From Rubrivivax sp. (GTDB taxonomy: Bacteria; Pseudomonadota; Gammaproteobacteria; Burkholderiales; Burkholderiaceae_C), in NCBI GenBank assembly GCA_030653385.1, contig JAURZM010000069.1, positions 21,452 through 85,451 on the forward strand: 64,000 nucleotides of DNA, read 5' to 3'. Below, in pieces: positions 35,471 to 44,207 of the stretch (within the stretch, counting starts at the first letter, position 1; the number at the start of each line of letters is the position of its first letter). Under the pieces are notes generated by a model. The model had not been told where the DNA came from. It saw nothing but the letters and a program-made list of their open reading frames with translations, and searched no databases. The position numbers were made by a program, and so were the translations under genes.

Positions 35471-35902
35471 ATGTTCGCCAGCACCTTTCCCCAACGTTCC
35501 CCCGGCCGCGCCCTGCACGGCGGCCTGTACCAGCAAGTGGGGGTCGAAACCCGGCTCTCGGGCGCCAATCCGCACCAGCTGGTGGCCATGCTCTTCGACG
35601 GTTTCATGGAAGCCGTGGCACAAGGCCGCGGCGCCATGCGCAGCGGTGACCGCCTGGCCAAGGGCATGGCCCTGGGCCGCGCGGTGCGCATCGTGGAAGA
35701 GGGCCTGCGTGCCGGCCTGGACATGAAGGCCGGCGGTTCGCTGGCCCGGGACCTGGGCGAGCTCTACACCTACCTGAGCATGCGCCTGACGATGGCCAAT
35801 CTGCGCGACGACGAAGCCGCGCTCGACGAGTGCCAGCGGCTGATGCTGCCGCTGCAAGAAGCCTGGACAGCCATCGCGCCTGGCTCCGAGGCGGTGCGCT
35901 GA
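35471..35902 (+). CDS. fliS: Flagellin export chaperone FliS
   Basis: This 143-residue helical protein binds the flagellin C-terminus in the cytoplasm and prevents premature polymerization. Family signs are the GANPHQLVAMLFDGFMEAV region and YTYLSMRLTMAN in the third helix. Its stop overlaps the next start by one base. Confidence 0.92.
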   Translation: MFASTFPQRSPGRALHGGLYQQVGVETRLSGANPHQLVAMLFDGFMEAVAQGRGAMRSGDRLAKGMALGRAVRIVEEGLRAGLDMKAGGSLARDLGELYTYLSMRLTMANLRDDEAALDECQRLMLPLQEAWTAIAPGSEAVR

Positions 35903-36285
35903 TGTCCGCTTCCAGACAGTCCCCCACGCCCTTCAAACCCGCGGCCAACCGAGGCACCCAGATGGACCCGCAATTGCTCAGTTACTACGAAGCCATCGAA
36001 CGTGCCAGCGTCGACATGCTGTCCGCCGCACGTGCCGGCAACTGGGACGAGGTCGTCAAGCTCGAAGGCGCCTGTGTGCTGCTCATCAGCCAGCTCAAAC
36101 ACGCGGCCCAGGAGCCGGGCGAAGACAAGGCCCAGGCCAGCGCGCAAGCCCAGGAAGCGGCGCGTGTGAAGTCTCGCATCATGCAGCGCATCCTGGTCAA
36201 CGACGCCGAGATCCGCCACCTGGCCGAGCCCTGGCTGCAGGACCTTGACGACACACTCGCCGGCCGCCGCCAGACGCTGCACTGA
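35902..36285 (+). CDS. fliT: FliT-like flagellar chaperone
   Basis: This 127-residue helical protein sits directly after fliS. It matches FliT by position, size and helical pattern (LLSYYEAIERASVDMLSAARAGNWDEVVKLE). FliT proteins chaperone FliD and can restrain FlhDC or FliI. Sequence conservation in the family is low, so the call leans on context. ATG at 35962 (MDPQLLSYY) is an alternative start that gives a more typical length. Confidence 0.75.
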   Translation: MSASRQSPTPFKPAANRGTQMDPQLLSYYEAIERASVDMLSAARAGNWDEVVKLEGACVLLISQLKHAAQEPGEDKAQASAQAQEAARVKSRIMQRILVNDAEIRHLAEPWLQDLDDTLAGRRQTLH

Positions 36286-36297
36286 CCGGGTGTCCTG

Positions 36298-37059
36298 ATG
36301 TTCCAAGACACCCGTCCGGCCGACCTGGACGCCGCAGGCGGCGAAGACATCTGGGCGCCGTTTCGTGTGGCGCACCCGCAGGAGCGCCTGGCGCTGTTGC
36401 GCCAGCTGCGCGACGGCCAGACACCGGTGATGCTGAACAGCCCCGACGGCGTGGTGTTCACCACCACGCTGTGGTCGGTGGATGGCGCGCAGTCGCGCCT
36501 GAGCTTCAGCGCCGACCCTGGCCTGCCCGCGCTCAACCGCCTGGTCGAAGCCGACGAAGCCGTGGCGGTGGCCTACATGGACAGCGTCAAGCTGCAGTTC
36601 GACCTGCTCGGCTTCGTGCTTGTCAGTGGCGCCCAGGCCTGCACCTTGCAGAGTGCCCTGCCGCAGGCGGTCTACCGCTTCCAGCGCCGCCACGCCTACC
36701 GCGTGCGCACCCAGGAACGGCAGGCCCCCACGGCGCGCCTGCGCCACCCTTCCATGCCCGACATGCAACTGGCGCTGCGTGTGCTGGACGTCAGCATCGG
36801 CGGCTGTGCCCTGTGGCTGCCGCGCGACGTGCCGCCGCTGCAGGCCGGCACCCGCCTCGCCGACGTGGCGCTGTCGCTGGACGCCGACACACGCTTCGTG
36901 GCAACGGTGCAGATGCAGCACGTCACGGCGCTCGGCAAAGGCGACAACGGCGTGCGGCTGGGATGTGAGTGGCAGAACCTGGGTGGTGCAGCCGAACGTG
37001 TGCTGCAACGCTGGATCGACCAGATGCAGAAGCGGCGGCGATTGCTGTCGCTGGACTGA
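36298..37059 (+). CDS. Flagellar brake protein, YcgR N-domain plus PilZ
   Basis: This 253-residue protein has an N-terminal YcgR-type domain (about residues 15-125) and a C-terminal PilZ domain with the c-di-GMP motif RRHAYRVRT and DVSIGG. On binding c-di-GMP, YcgR proteins slow the flagellar motor. It lies 12 bases after fliT and near a GGDEF/EAL gene, so second-messenger control of motility is coded within the cluster. Confidence 0.87.
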   Translation: MFQDTRPADLDAAGGEDIWAPFRVAHPQERLALLRQLRDGQTPVMLNSPDGVVFTTTLWSVDGAQSRLSFSADPGLPALNRLVEADEAVAVAYMDSVKLQFDLLGFVLVSGAQACTLQSALPQAVYRFQRRHAYRVRTQERQAPTARLRHPSMPDMQLALRVLDVSIGGCALWLPRDVPPLQAGTRLADVALSLDADTRFVATVQMQHVTALGKGDNGVRLGCEWQNLGGAAERVLQRWIDQMQKRRRLLSLD

Positions 37060-37077
37060 ACGGCACCCCACCGCATC

Positions 37078-37515
37078 ATGTGCAACCTGCATCCGTTCCG
37101 GCAGCTTCTGGCACATCGCGGCGCGTGGGGTTTCACGCTGCTCGAATGCCTGATGGTGTTGGCGGTGGTGGCCATCCTGGCCGCGCTGGCCCTGCCCGGG
37201 CTGCGTGGCCAGGAACTGCGGGCCGGGCGGCTGGACGCGGTGGCAGCCTTGACCCGCGTGCAGATCGAACAGGAAAAGTACCGCAGCGCACATGGCCTGT
37301 ACGCCGGTGAACTGCAGGCGCTGGTGGGCACGTCGGCGATGAGTCCACAAGGCCACTACAGCGTCAGCCTGGCGGTCCAGGGCGGCGAAGCCTACTTGGC
37401 CACGGCCAGTGCACGTGGGGCGCAGAAGCAGGACCCCGGCTGTGCCACCCTCACCCTTCAGGTCAAGCTGGGCTTTGCCCAGACCGGCCCGGACGCCACG
37501 TGCTGGCTGCGATGA
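37078..37515 (+). CDS. Type IV pilin-like protein (PilE type)
   Basis: This 145-residue prepilin has a basic leader of about 18 residues and a processing site G-FTLLECLMVLAVVAILA, where Glu5 of the mature protein is present. The rest is a small globular domain with two Cys near the C-terminus (PGCATLTL, ATCWLR), as in minor pilins. No pilus assembly genes lie nearby. The stop overlaps the next start by four bases. Confidence 0.82.
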   Translation: MCNLHPFRQLLAHRGAWGFTLLECLMVLAVVAILAALALPGLRGQELRAGRLDAVAALTRVQIEQEKYRSAHGLYAGELQALVGTSAMSPQGHYSVSLAVQGGEAYLATASARGAQKQDPGCATLTLQVKLGFAQTGPDATCWLR

Positions 37516-38006
37516 AAACCCGCCAGCGACGCGGCCTGACCTTGCTGGAGCTGGCCATTGCCATGGCCATCCTGACGCTGCTGGCTGCCGTGGCCCTGCC
37601 CAGCCTGGGCACGCAGCTCGAACAGCGCCGCCTGCACGCGGCTGCCGAAGCCCTGGCATCGGACCTGGGCGAAGCCCGCTTCGAAGCCGCACGCCGGGGC
37701 CAGCCGGTGCACCTGGTGGTGCAAAACGGCAGCCACTGGTGCTGGGCCCTGGCCACCCATCCCGGCTGCCCCTGCGGCCAGCGCCAGGCCTGTGAACTGC
37801 GCAGCGCCACACCCGCCGATCACGCCGGTGTGCAGCAGCTGCAGGGCCAGGCCATCGAACTCAATGCCACCGGCTCGGCGCAGAACCTGGGCCAGGCGAC
37901 GCTGGAGTCCCGCCGCGGCTCGCGGCTGCGGGTGCAGATGCAGGCACTGGGCAGGCCGCGCATCTGCACCGAACTGGGCCCTTCCGTGCGCTACCCGACA
38001 TGCTGA
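37512..38006 (+). CDS. GspH/FimT-family pseudopilin
   Basis: This 164-residue prepilin-like protein has processing site G-LTLLELAIAMAILTLLAAVA near the N-terminus (Glu5 present), followed by the GspH/FimT-like beta domain with four clustered Cys (HWCWALATHPGCPCGQRQAC). FimT relatives take part in pilus initiation or DNA uptake. It overlaps both neighbours, so it is cotranslated with the pilin-like gene and the GGDEF/EAL gene. Confidence 0.8.
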   Translation: MKTRQRRGLTLLELAIAMAILTLLAAVALPSLGTQLEQRRLHAAAEALASDLGEARFEAARRGQPVHLVVQNGSHWCWALATHPGCPCGQRQACELRSATPADHAGVQQLQGQAIELNATGSAQNLGQATLESRRGSRLRVQMQALGRPRICTELGPSVRYPTC

Positions 38007-40006
38007 AAACGCTGAACTGGAAAGACACGCCCTGGCAAGGTCCGCTGGCCTGGCTGCTGGCGGGGGGTCTTGCGCTGCTGCTGGTCAGCCTGGCCATCCA
38101 GCGCCTGGCCGACCGCCACCTGGCCGCCGACGCTGAAAGGCTGGCCGTCGGCTGGGGCCAGCAACTCGGCCGCGCCGTGCCCGACTTCGATCGGCTCTTC
38201 CTGGGTGAACTGCCCGGCCCGCAGGCCCAGGAACGCCTGGGCGCCTTGCGCGGCACTGCCGGTCTGCTGCACTTCAAGCTCTACGACCGAGAAGGCCGGC
38301 TGCTGTTGGCCTCGGAATCGATGGGCACCGCGCCACGCGAGGCCGACACCGACCCCGCCAGCCGTGCACTGGCCTGGCAAGTGGCCAAGGACGAACGCCC
38401 GGCCACGCAGTTGCTGCACGGCAGTGACGCTTCACAGCCTGCCATCTACAGCCGCGCCTGGGTGCCGGCCCGGCTGGGGCAGCAGGTGGTGGGAGTGGTG
38501 GAAGTCGTGGTCGACCAGACCCAGCTGGCCCACACCACCGCCACCTCGTTTCAACGTGCCGCCGGCGTTGCCGTGGCCGCGATGCTGTTGTGCATGGCTG
38601 CCGCCGCCGCGCTGATGCGCCACCGCGCCGGGCGTGAGAAACACGTGCTGGACCGCGTCAGCTACCTGGCCGAACACGACGTGCTGACCGGTGCGCTGAG
38701 CCACGGTCCTTTCAACCAGCGCCTGCAGCGGGCCTGTGCCCAGGCCTTGCCACCCGGCAAGGCCGCGGCCGCCGGCGAAACACCCCGTGGGCTGGCGGTC
38801 ATCTGCATCGACCTGGACGGTTTTTGCGAGGTCAACGAAAGGCACGGCCACAGCATCGGTGACGAGCTGCTGCGCCGCACCGGCCAGCGCCTGCAGGGTG
38901 TGCTGCGGGGCGCCGACCTGCTGACCCGCCTGGCAGGTGACCGCTTCGGCATCCTGCAGCTCGGTGCGGCCGACAGCCCTTCGGTGACGGCCCTCGTCGA
39001 GCGCATCGTCGACAGCCTGGCGCAGCCCCACCAGTTGCCGGGCCTGGCCGACCCGGTGCGTGTCAGCGCCTGTGTCGGCGCGGCCCTGCACGGCGTGGAC
39101 GGTGAAGACGCCGACACCCTGCTGCACAACGCCGAGATGGCCTTGCTGCGTGCCAAGGCCAGCGGTCGTGGTGCTTGGAGCTTTTACGACGCTTCGCTGG
39201 ACCGCACGCTGCAGGAACGCCGCGCCTTGGCCGCCGACCTGCGGGTGGCCCTGCAGCACGGGCGACTGAAGCTGCACTTCCAGCCCGTCTACGCCGGTGA
39301 CGGCAGCACCTTGAAGGGTTACGAAGCCCTGGCGCGCTGGCTCCACCCCACACGCGGCAACGTGCCGCCGGCCAGCTTCATTCCGGTGGCCGAAGACACC
39401 GGCCAGATCGAAGCCCTGGGCCGCTGGGTGCTGCAGACGGCCTGTGCCGAAGCCGCCACCTGGCCGGCGCCGCTGGCGGTGGCGGTGAACCTGTCCACGG
39501 CCCAGTTCCACCGTGGCCAGGCCATCGTCAACGAAGTGCGCCAGGCGCTGCTAGACAGTGGCCTGCAGGCCGAGCGGCTGGAACTGGAGATCACCGAAAG
39601 CCTGCTGATGCAGCACACCGAACAGGTGCTGGCCACGCTGCACGCGCTGCGTGGCCTGGGTGTGCGCATCGCGATGGACGACTTCGGCACCGGGTACTCC
39701 AGCCTCGCCTACCTGTGGCGCTTCCCCTTCGACAAGCTCAAGATCGACCGCGCCTTCACCCAGGGCCTGGGCGGCGACCCGCGGGTCGACGTCATCGTGC
39801 GGTCCATCGTGCGCCTGGCACATTCCCTGTCGATCCGGGTCAACGCCGAAGGTGTCGAAACCGAACACCAGCGCGACGCCCTGCGGCGGCTGGGCTGCGA
39901 CGAGTTGCAGGGCTACCTGCTGGGCCGGCCGGCGCCATGCGAGCGGCTGACCCACCTGGAGTCAGAAGTGGTCGGTGTCGTCGTGCCGGACGTGGTGCTG
40001 GCCTGA
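38000..40006 (+). CDS. GGDEF/EAL protein with degenerate GGDEF motif
   Basis: This 668-residue membrane protein has TM1 at about residues 17-35, a periplasmic sensor of about 150 residues, TM2 near 190-208, then GGDEF and EAL domains. The GGDEF loop reads AGDRF, so cyclase activity is unlikely. The EAL domain keeps YEALARW, NLSTAQF, ELEITES, DDFGTGYSSL and AEGVET, so c-di-GMP hydrolysis is likely. It overlaps the pseudopilin gene by seven bases. In context it could lower c-di-GMP near the motor and oppose the PilZ brake. Confidence 0.88.
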   Translation: MLKTLNWKDTPWQGPLAWLLAGGLALLLVSLAIQRLADRHLAADAERLAVGWGQQLGRAVPDFDRLFLGELPGPQAQERLGALRGTAGLLHFKLYDREGRLLLASESMGTAPREADTDPASRALAWQVAKDERPATQLLHGSDASQPAIYSRAWVPARLGQQVVGVVEVVVDQTQLAHTTATSFQRAAGVAVAAMLLCMAAAAALMRHRAGREKHVLDRVSYLAEHDVLTGALSHGPFNQRLQRACAQALPPGKAAAAGETPRGLAVICIDLDGFCEVNERHGHSIGDELLRRTGQRLQGVLRGADLLTRLAGDRFGILQLGAADSPSVTALVERIVDSLAQPHQLPGLADPVRVSACVGAALHGVDGEDADTLLHNAEMALLRAKASGRGAWSFYDASLDRTLQERRALAADLRVALQHGRLKLHFQPVYAGDGSTLKGYEALARWLHPTRGNVPPASFIPVAEDTGQIEALGRWVLQTACAEAATWPAPLAVAVNLSTAQFHRGQAIVNEVRQALLDSGLQAERLELEITESLLMQHTEQVLATLHALRGLGVRIAMDDFGTGYSSLAYLWRFPFDKLKIDRAFTQGLGGDPRVDVIVRSIVRLAHSLSIRVNAEGVETEHQRDALRRLGCDELQGYLLGRPAPCERLTHLESEVVGVVVPDVVLA

Positions 40007-40032
40007 GCCCGGGAGACGCCCGGGATTTGACC

Positions 40033-40057
40033 CCCTCTCCCGCCCTGCGGGAGAGGG
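40033..40057. repeat. REP-like palindrome, copy 3 (convergent gene ends)
   Basis: CCCTCTCCCGC pairs perfectly with GCGGGAGAGGG around CCT. It sits between the convergent ends of the GGDEF/EAL gene and fliE and probably acts as a bidirectional terminator. Confidence 0.8.
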
Positions 40058-40067
40058 AGCAGGACTT

Positions 40068-40394
40068 CTAAACCTGCATGTTCATGATGTCGCTGTAGGC
40101 CTGCACCAAGCGGTTGCGCACCTGCAAAGTGGCCTGAAACCCGATCTGCGCCTTCTGCATCGCCACCATCGTCTCTTCCACGCTGACGGCCGGGTTGTCC
40201 AGCGCCACTTCGCGCTGCAGCCGGCTGGCTTCGAACTGGGTCTGGCTCACGTCCTTCAGCGCGTCGGCCATCGCGGCACGAAAGCCGCCACCCACGGCGC
40301 TGGCGCCGTCGGTGCGGGGCATGCCGTCAGGGCGCAGCCCGGCGCGGGCCACGGCGGCATGGAAGTCGAAGCTCTGGATGCGCATGTCGCTCAT
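40068..40394 (-). CDS. fliE: Flagellar hook-basal body protein FliE
   Basis: This 108-residue protein connects the MS ring to the rod. The C-terminal half shows the FliE pattern: VSVEETMVAMQKAQIGFQA and RNRLVQAYSDIMNMQV. The start at 40394 (MSDMRIQSF) fits; ATG at 40385 is an alternative. It is transcribed away from fliF, whereas many bacteria keep fliE as the first gene of fliEFGHIJ. The 200-base gap to fliF must hold both promoters. Confidence 0.92.
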   Translation of the reverse strand: MSDMRIQSFDFHAAVARAGLRPDGMPRTDGASAVGGGFRAAMADALKDVSQTQFEASRLQREVALDNPAVSVEETMVAMQKAQIGFQATLQVRNRLVQAYSDIMNMQV

Positions 40395-40594
40395 GGGTTG
40401 ACCTCGGACGTCGGCGCCGGCCCCAGAGGGGCCAGGCAGGCCAATGACACGGTTTGCACTGTAGGCCAAGGGTCGGTTCGCCCAGGGTCCGATCAGGCGC
40501 CTGTTTGCCCGCTTTCTCGCGCTGAAGTTTTGGCGGCGGCCGGCCAACATTGCAGCCAAGAACCGGACGCTTCGCCCCCTTCGCCACACCACCC
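40395..40594. promoter_or_regulatory. Divergent promoter region fliE / fliF
   Basis: This 200-base region lies between the divergent starts. I looked for sigma-54 (GG-N10-GC) and sigma-28 elements and found no convincing match on either strand. The class 2 promoters of both genes should lie here by position. Confidence 0.4.
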
Positions 40595-42292
40595 ATGGAC
40601 AACGCCGTCACCACGACCGCCACCCACACGAACCTGATCCCGCTGGTGCCCGCCACGCCGGGCCTGGGCCAGCGCTGGCAACGATTGCCTGCACGCACCC
40701 AGCTGGGCGCCGTGCTGGGCCTGGCCGCGCTGGTGGCGGTGCTGGTGCTGATGTTCGGCAGCGCCCGCGACGCCGACTACCGCGTGCTGTTCCCGAACCT
40801 GAGCGACAAGGACGGCGGAGCCGTCATCGAACGCCTGACGCAGATGAACGTGCCCTACCGTTTTGCCGAAGGCGGTTCCACGCTGATGGTGCCGGCCGGC
40901 CGGGTGCATGAACTGCGCATGAAGCTGGCATCGGCCGGCCTGCCGTCGGGCGCCGGTTCGGGCAGCTCGGGTTACGAGCTGCTGGACAAGAACAACTTCG
41001 GCCAGACCCAGGGCCAGGAGCGCATGAAGATGCAGCGCGCCATCGAAGGCGAGCTGACGACCACCATCCAGGCGCTGGAGTCGGTGAAGTCGGCCCGGGT
41101 GCACCTGGCGCTGCCGCAGATGAACGGCTTTTTCCGCGAACAGCAGAAGCCTTCGGCCTCGGTCGTGCTGACCCTGCACGGCGGCCGCACGCTGGAACGT
41201 GCGCAGGTGGCCGGCATCGTGAAACTGGTCTCGGGCAGCGTGCCCGAACTGACACCCAAGGCGGTGAGCGTGGTGGACAGCACCGGTGCGCTGCTGTCGG
41301 GCCCCGGCGACGACGAAGCCACGCACGGCCTGGACAGCCAGCAGCTGCAGTACCGCCGCGAAATCGAAGCCGGCCACCACAAGCGGGTGCTGGCGTTGCT
41401 GGAACCGGTGGTGGGCCGTGACAACGTGCGTGCCAGCATCACCGCCGACATCGACTTCAGCCAGGTCATGCAGACTGCCGAAGCCTACGGCCCCAACCAG
41501 GGCGCCGAGGCCAAGACCGCGATCCGTGAGCAGCGCAGCGAAGAGTCCAGCCAGCCGGGCGGTGCCAACGCAGGCGGCGTGCCCGGCGCGCTGGCCAACC
41601 AGCCGCCGGTGCCGGCGCAGGCCCCGATCAACGGCGCGGCGCAGCCGCTGCAAGGCGCGCAAGGCGCAGCCGGTGGCAATGCCACGCGGCGCGACAACGC
41701 CACCCGTTTCGAGGTCGACAAAACCGTCACCGTGACCAAGGCCGCCGTGGGCAATGTGCGCCGCCTGAACGCCGCTGTTGTGGTGAACCACCGCACCAGC
41801 ACCGACAACAAGGGCAAGACCACGACCGTGCCTCTGAGTGAAAAGGACATCGAACAACTCACGGCCCTGGTGCAACAAGGCATCGGCTTCAATGCCGAAC
41901 GGGGTGACGTGGTGAAGATCGTCAACGCCCCCTTTCGCGTCGAAACCCCGCCGATGGCCGAAGAAGCCCCGCTGTGGAAACAGGACTGGCTGCTGGACCT
42001 GCTGCGCAGCGCGCTGGCGCCGCTGGCGCTGGCGCTGGTGGCGCTGGTCATCGTCTTCAAGCTCATCAAACCCGCGCTCAGCACGATGCTGGCACCGCCG
42101 CCGGCCCCCGAACCGGGCACCCAGCTCAGTGAAGTCGTGGGCGGCCCCGCAGCGCCCGAAGAAAAGATCGTGCTGCCGGCGCTGGCAGCGCCGCTGCACG
42201 GCAGCCGCGTGGAAGCCGCCCGTGTGATGGCCAAACAGAACCCGGCGGCGGTGGCCAACATCGTGCGTGGCTGGGTGAGCGGGGAGGTATGA
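40595..42292 (+). CDS. fliF: Flagellar MS-ring protein FliF
   Basis: This 565-residue MS-ring protein has TM1 near residues 38-55 and the ring-building motifs ADYRVLFPNLSDKDGGAVIE, YELLDKNNFGQTQ and EGELTTTIQ. A Pro/Ala/Gln-rich loop lies near 330-370, with TM2 near 475-495 and a C-terminal tail that binds FliG. It is the first gene of the fliFGHIJKLMNOPQR run. A GC-rich dispersed repeat lies between its stop and fliG. Confidence 0.95.
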   Translation: MDNAVTTTATHTNLIPLVPATPGLGQRWQRLPARTQLGAVLGLAALVAVLVLMFGSARDADYRVLFPNLSDKDGGAVIERLTQMNVPYRFAEGGSTLMVPAGRVHELRMKLASAGLPSGAGSGSSGYELLDKNNFGQTQGQERMKMQRAIEGELTTTIQALESVKSARVHLALPQMNGFFREQQKPSASVVLTLHGGRTLERAQVAGIVKLVSGSVPELTPKAVSVVDSTGALLSGPGDDEATHGLDSQQLQYRREIEAGHHKRVLALLEPVVGRDNVRASITADIDFSQVMQTAEAYGPNQGAEAKTAIREQRSEESSQPGGANAGGVPGALANQPPVPAQAPINGAAQPLQGAQGAAGGNATRRDNATRFEVDKTVTVTKAAVGNVRRLNAAVVVNHRTSTDNKGKTTTVPLSEKDIEQLTALVQQGIGFNAERGDVVKIVNAPFRVETPPMAEEAPLWKQDWLLDLLRSALAPLALALVALVIVFKLIKPALSTMLAPPPAPEPGTQLSEVVGGPAAPEEKIVLPALAAPLHGSRVEAARVMAKQNPAAVANIVRGWVSGEV

Positions 42293-42335
42293 CCCCCCCC
42301 CCGGAGCGCCTTCGGCGCACCCCCCCCAGGGGGGG
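42293..42335 (+). repeat. Dispersed C-tract/G-tract repeat between fliF and fliG
   Basis: A run of nine C, GGAGCGCC-TTC-GGCGC, seven C, an A and seven G form nested hairpins in the 141-base fliF-fliG gap, followed by GCCAGCGGCCCGGCGAAGCC. The same style of C/G-tract element recurs at 26531, 48289 and 51097 with a different core. No coding role. Confidence 0.65.
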
Positions 42336-42433
42336 CACCGCCAGCGGCCCGGCGAAGCCGGTTCCGCGGCGGTCACTGGGTCGCGGGTCGCTGACATCGG
42401 GCCACTTGTCCAACTCGTGCGGGAGCCACTGAG

Positions 42434-43444
42434 ATGCCATCTGCATCGATGGACGACCAAGGGCTGGAAAACGCCGCCATCTTGCTGATGAGCCTGGGCG
42501 AGGAGGAGGCGGCCGAGGTTTTCAAGCACCTGGCGCCGAAGGAAGTGCAGCGGCTGGGCGAGACCATTGCGCGCATGAAGGCGGTGACGCGTGAACGCGT
42601 CGAAGGGGTGATGGACGCCTTCGAGAAAGTGGCGGCCAACGAAAGCATGCTGGTGGCCGACAGCAACGAATACGTCAAGAGCGTGCTGCGCAAGGCGCTG
42701 GGTGACGACAAGGCCAATCTGCTGATCGACCGCATCCTGCAGGGCAGCGACGTCACCGGCATCGAAAGCCTGAAGTGGATGGACCCGCAGAGCGTGGCCG
42801 AACTGCTGCGCAACGAACACCCGCAGATCGTCGCGGCCATCCTGGTGCACCTGGAATTCGACCAGGCGGCCGACGTGCTGAAGCTCTTCACCGAACGCCA
42901 GCGCAATGAAGTCATGGTGCGCATTGCCACGCTCGACGGCATCCAGCCGCTGGCGCTGCGCGACCTGAACGAGGTCATGAGCAAGGTGCTGGCCGGTGGC
43001 GACCGCAGCAAGAAGAGCAGCCTGGGTGGTGTCAAGGCCGCGGCCGAGATACTGAACATGCTGGGTTCGGCGGTGGAAACCAGCGTGCTCGACTTCGTGC
43101 GCGAGGCCGACAACGACCTGGCGCAGAAGATCATGGACAACATGTTCACCTTCGACGACCTGGAGAAGATCGACGACAAGGGCATCCAGTCGCTGATGAA
43201 GGAAGTGCAGAGCGAATCGCTGGTCATCGCGCTGAAGGGCGCCACGCCGGCGCTGCGCGAGAAGATCTTCAAGAACATGTCCACCCGCGCCGCCGAGACT
43301 TTGAAGGAAGACCTGGATTCCCGCGGCCCGGTGCGCCTGTCCGAAGTCGAAAGCGAACAGAAGGAAATGCTGAAGATCGTGCGCCGCCTGGTCGACGAAG
43401 GCCAGATCGTCCTTGCAGGAGGCGGCGATGAGCAATTCCTCTAA
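42434..43444 (+). CDS. fliG: Flagellar motor switch protein FliG
   Basis: This 336-residue rotor protein has N-, middle and C-terminal domains; EHPQIVAAILVHL in the middle binds FliM. The C-domain carries the charged torque helix (DNMFTFDDLEKIDDKGIQ) that faces MotA. Start at 42434; an in-frame ATG at 42449 gives the more usual MDDQGLENAAILLMSLG. It overlaps fliH by 17 bases. Confidence 0.95.
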   Translation: MPSASMDDQGLENAAILLMSLGEEEAAEVFKHLAPKEVQRLGETIARMKAVTRERVEGVMDAFEKVAANESMLVADSNEYVKSVLRKALGDDKANLLIDRILQGSDVTGIESLKWMDPQSVAELLRNEHPQIVAAILVHLEFDQAADVLKLFTERQRNEVMVRIATLDGIQPLALRDLNEVMSKVLAGGDRSKKSSLGGVKAAAEILNMLGSAVETSVLDFVREADNDLAQKIMDNMFTFDDLEKIDDKGIQSLMKEVQSESLVIALKGATPALREKIFKNMSTRAAETLKEDLDSRGPVRLSEVESEQKEMLKIVRRLVDEGQIVLAGGGDEQFL

Positions 43445-44207
43445 GCCCGGCGGCTTCAAGAACGTCCCCTCGCCCCCGGGCAGCAAGGCCGGCAACGCCT
43501 ACACACGTTTCATCCCACGCGAAGAGCTGGGCGACTTTGCGAGCTGGCAGCCCGATGCATTTGCCGGCAAAGAAGGCAACGATGGCCGAGGCACATTTGC
43601 CGCACGGGCTGCAGCGGCGGCAGCGGAACCGGCCGAGCCCAACGCGGCCGAGTGGCAGGCCCGGGTGGCCGCCGCGCGCCAGGCGGGTTACCAGGAAGGC
43701 TACCGCGACGGCCTGGCCGCGCTGGAGAATTTCAAGCAGAGCTTTGCGCAGCAGGCCACGGCCCAGATCGGCGCGCTGCTCGACGCCTTCGACGCCCAGC
43801 TGGTGGCGCTGGACGGCGAGATGGCCCGGGCCCTGGCGCGCACCGCCGTGCAGCTGGCTCAACAGGTGCTGCGCACCGAACTGAGCCAACGCCCGGAACT
43901 GGTGGCCAAGGTGGCCTCGGAGGCCGTGAACGCGGTGATGCACAGTGCCCGCCACATCGCGGTCCATGTGCACCCGCAAGACCTGCCGCTGGTGGCCGAA
44001 GGTGCCGAAGAGGCGCTGGCCGCACGCGGCGCCAGGCTGCAGGCCGACACCGGCATCGAACGCGGGGGTGTGCTGGTGCACAGCGATGTTGGTGCCATCG
44101 ATGCCCGCATCGCTGCCCGCTGGGCCCAGGCCGCCGCCGCGCTGGGTTCGCAATTGCCGCTGGCCGAGTTGGCAGCAGCGCCCACCGACAGCGAAGCCGC
44201 GGCATGA
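43428..44207 (+). CDS. fliH: Flagellar assembly protein FliH
   Basis: This 259-residue stator-like regulator binds the export ATPase FliI and holds it inactive until docking. It shows the FliH features: an N-terminal low-complexity region, the GYQEGYRDGLAALENFKQS repeat-type helix, and a C-terminal ATP-synthase-delta-like domain (LAQQVLRTELSQRPELV). It overlaps fliG and shares four bases with fliI. Confidence 0.92.
   Translation: MSNSSKPGGFKNVPSPPGSKAGNAYTRFIPREELGDFASWQPDAFAGKEGNDGRGTFAARAAAAAAEPAEPNAAEWQARVAAARQAGYQEGYRDGLAALENFKQSFAQQATAQIGALLDAFDAQLVALDGEMARALARTAVQLAQQVLRTELSQRPELVAKVASEAVNAVMHSARHIAVHVHPQDLPLVAEGAEEALAARGARLQADTGIERGGVLVHSDVGAIDARIAARWAQAAAALGSQLPLAELAAAPTDSEAAA

Noticed and set aside
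40430..40570. Sigma-54-like TGACAC...TTGCA before fliE/fliF
   Set aside because: The distance between GG/GC-type elements is 8 bases or less, not the required 10, on either strand.
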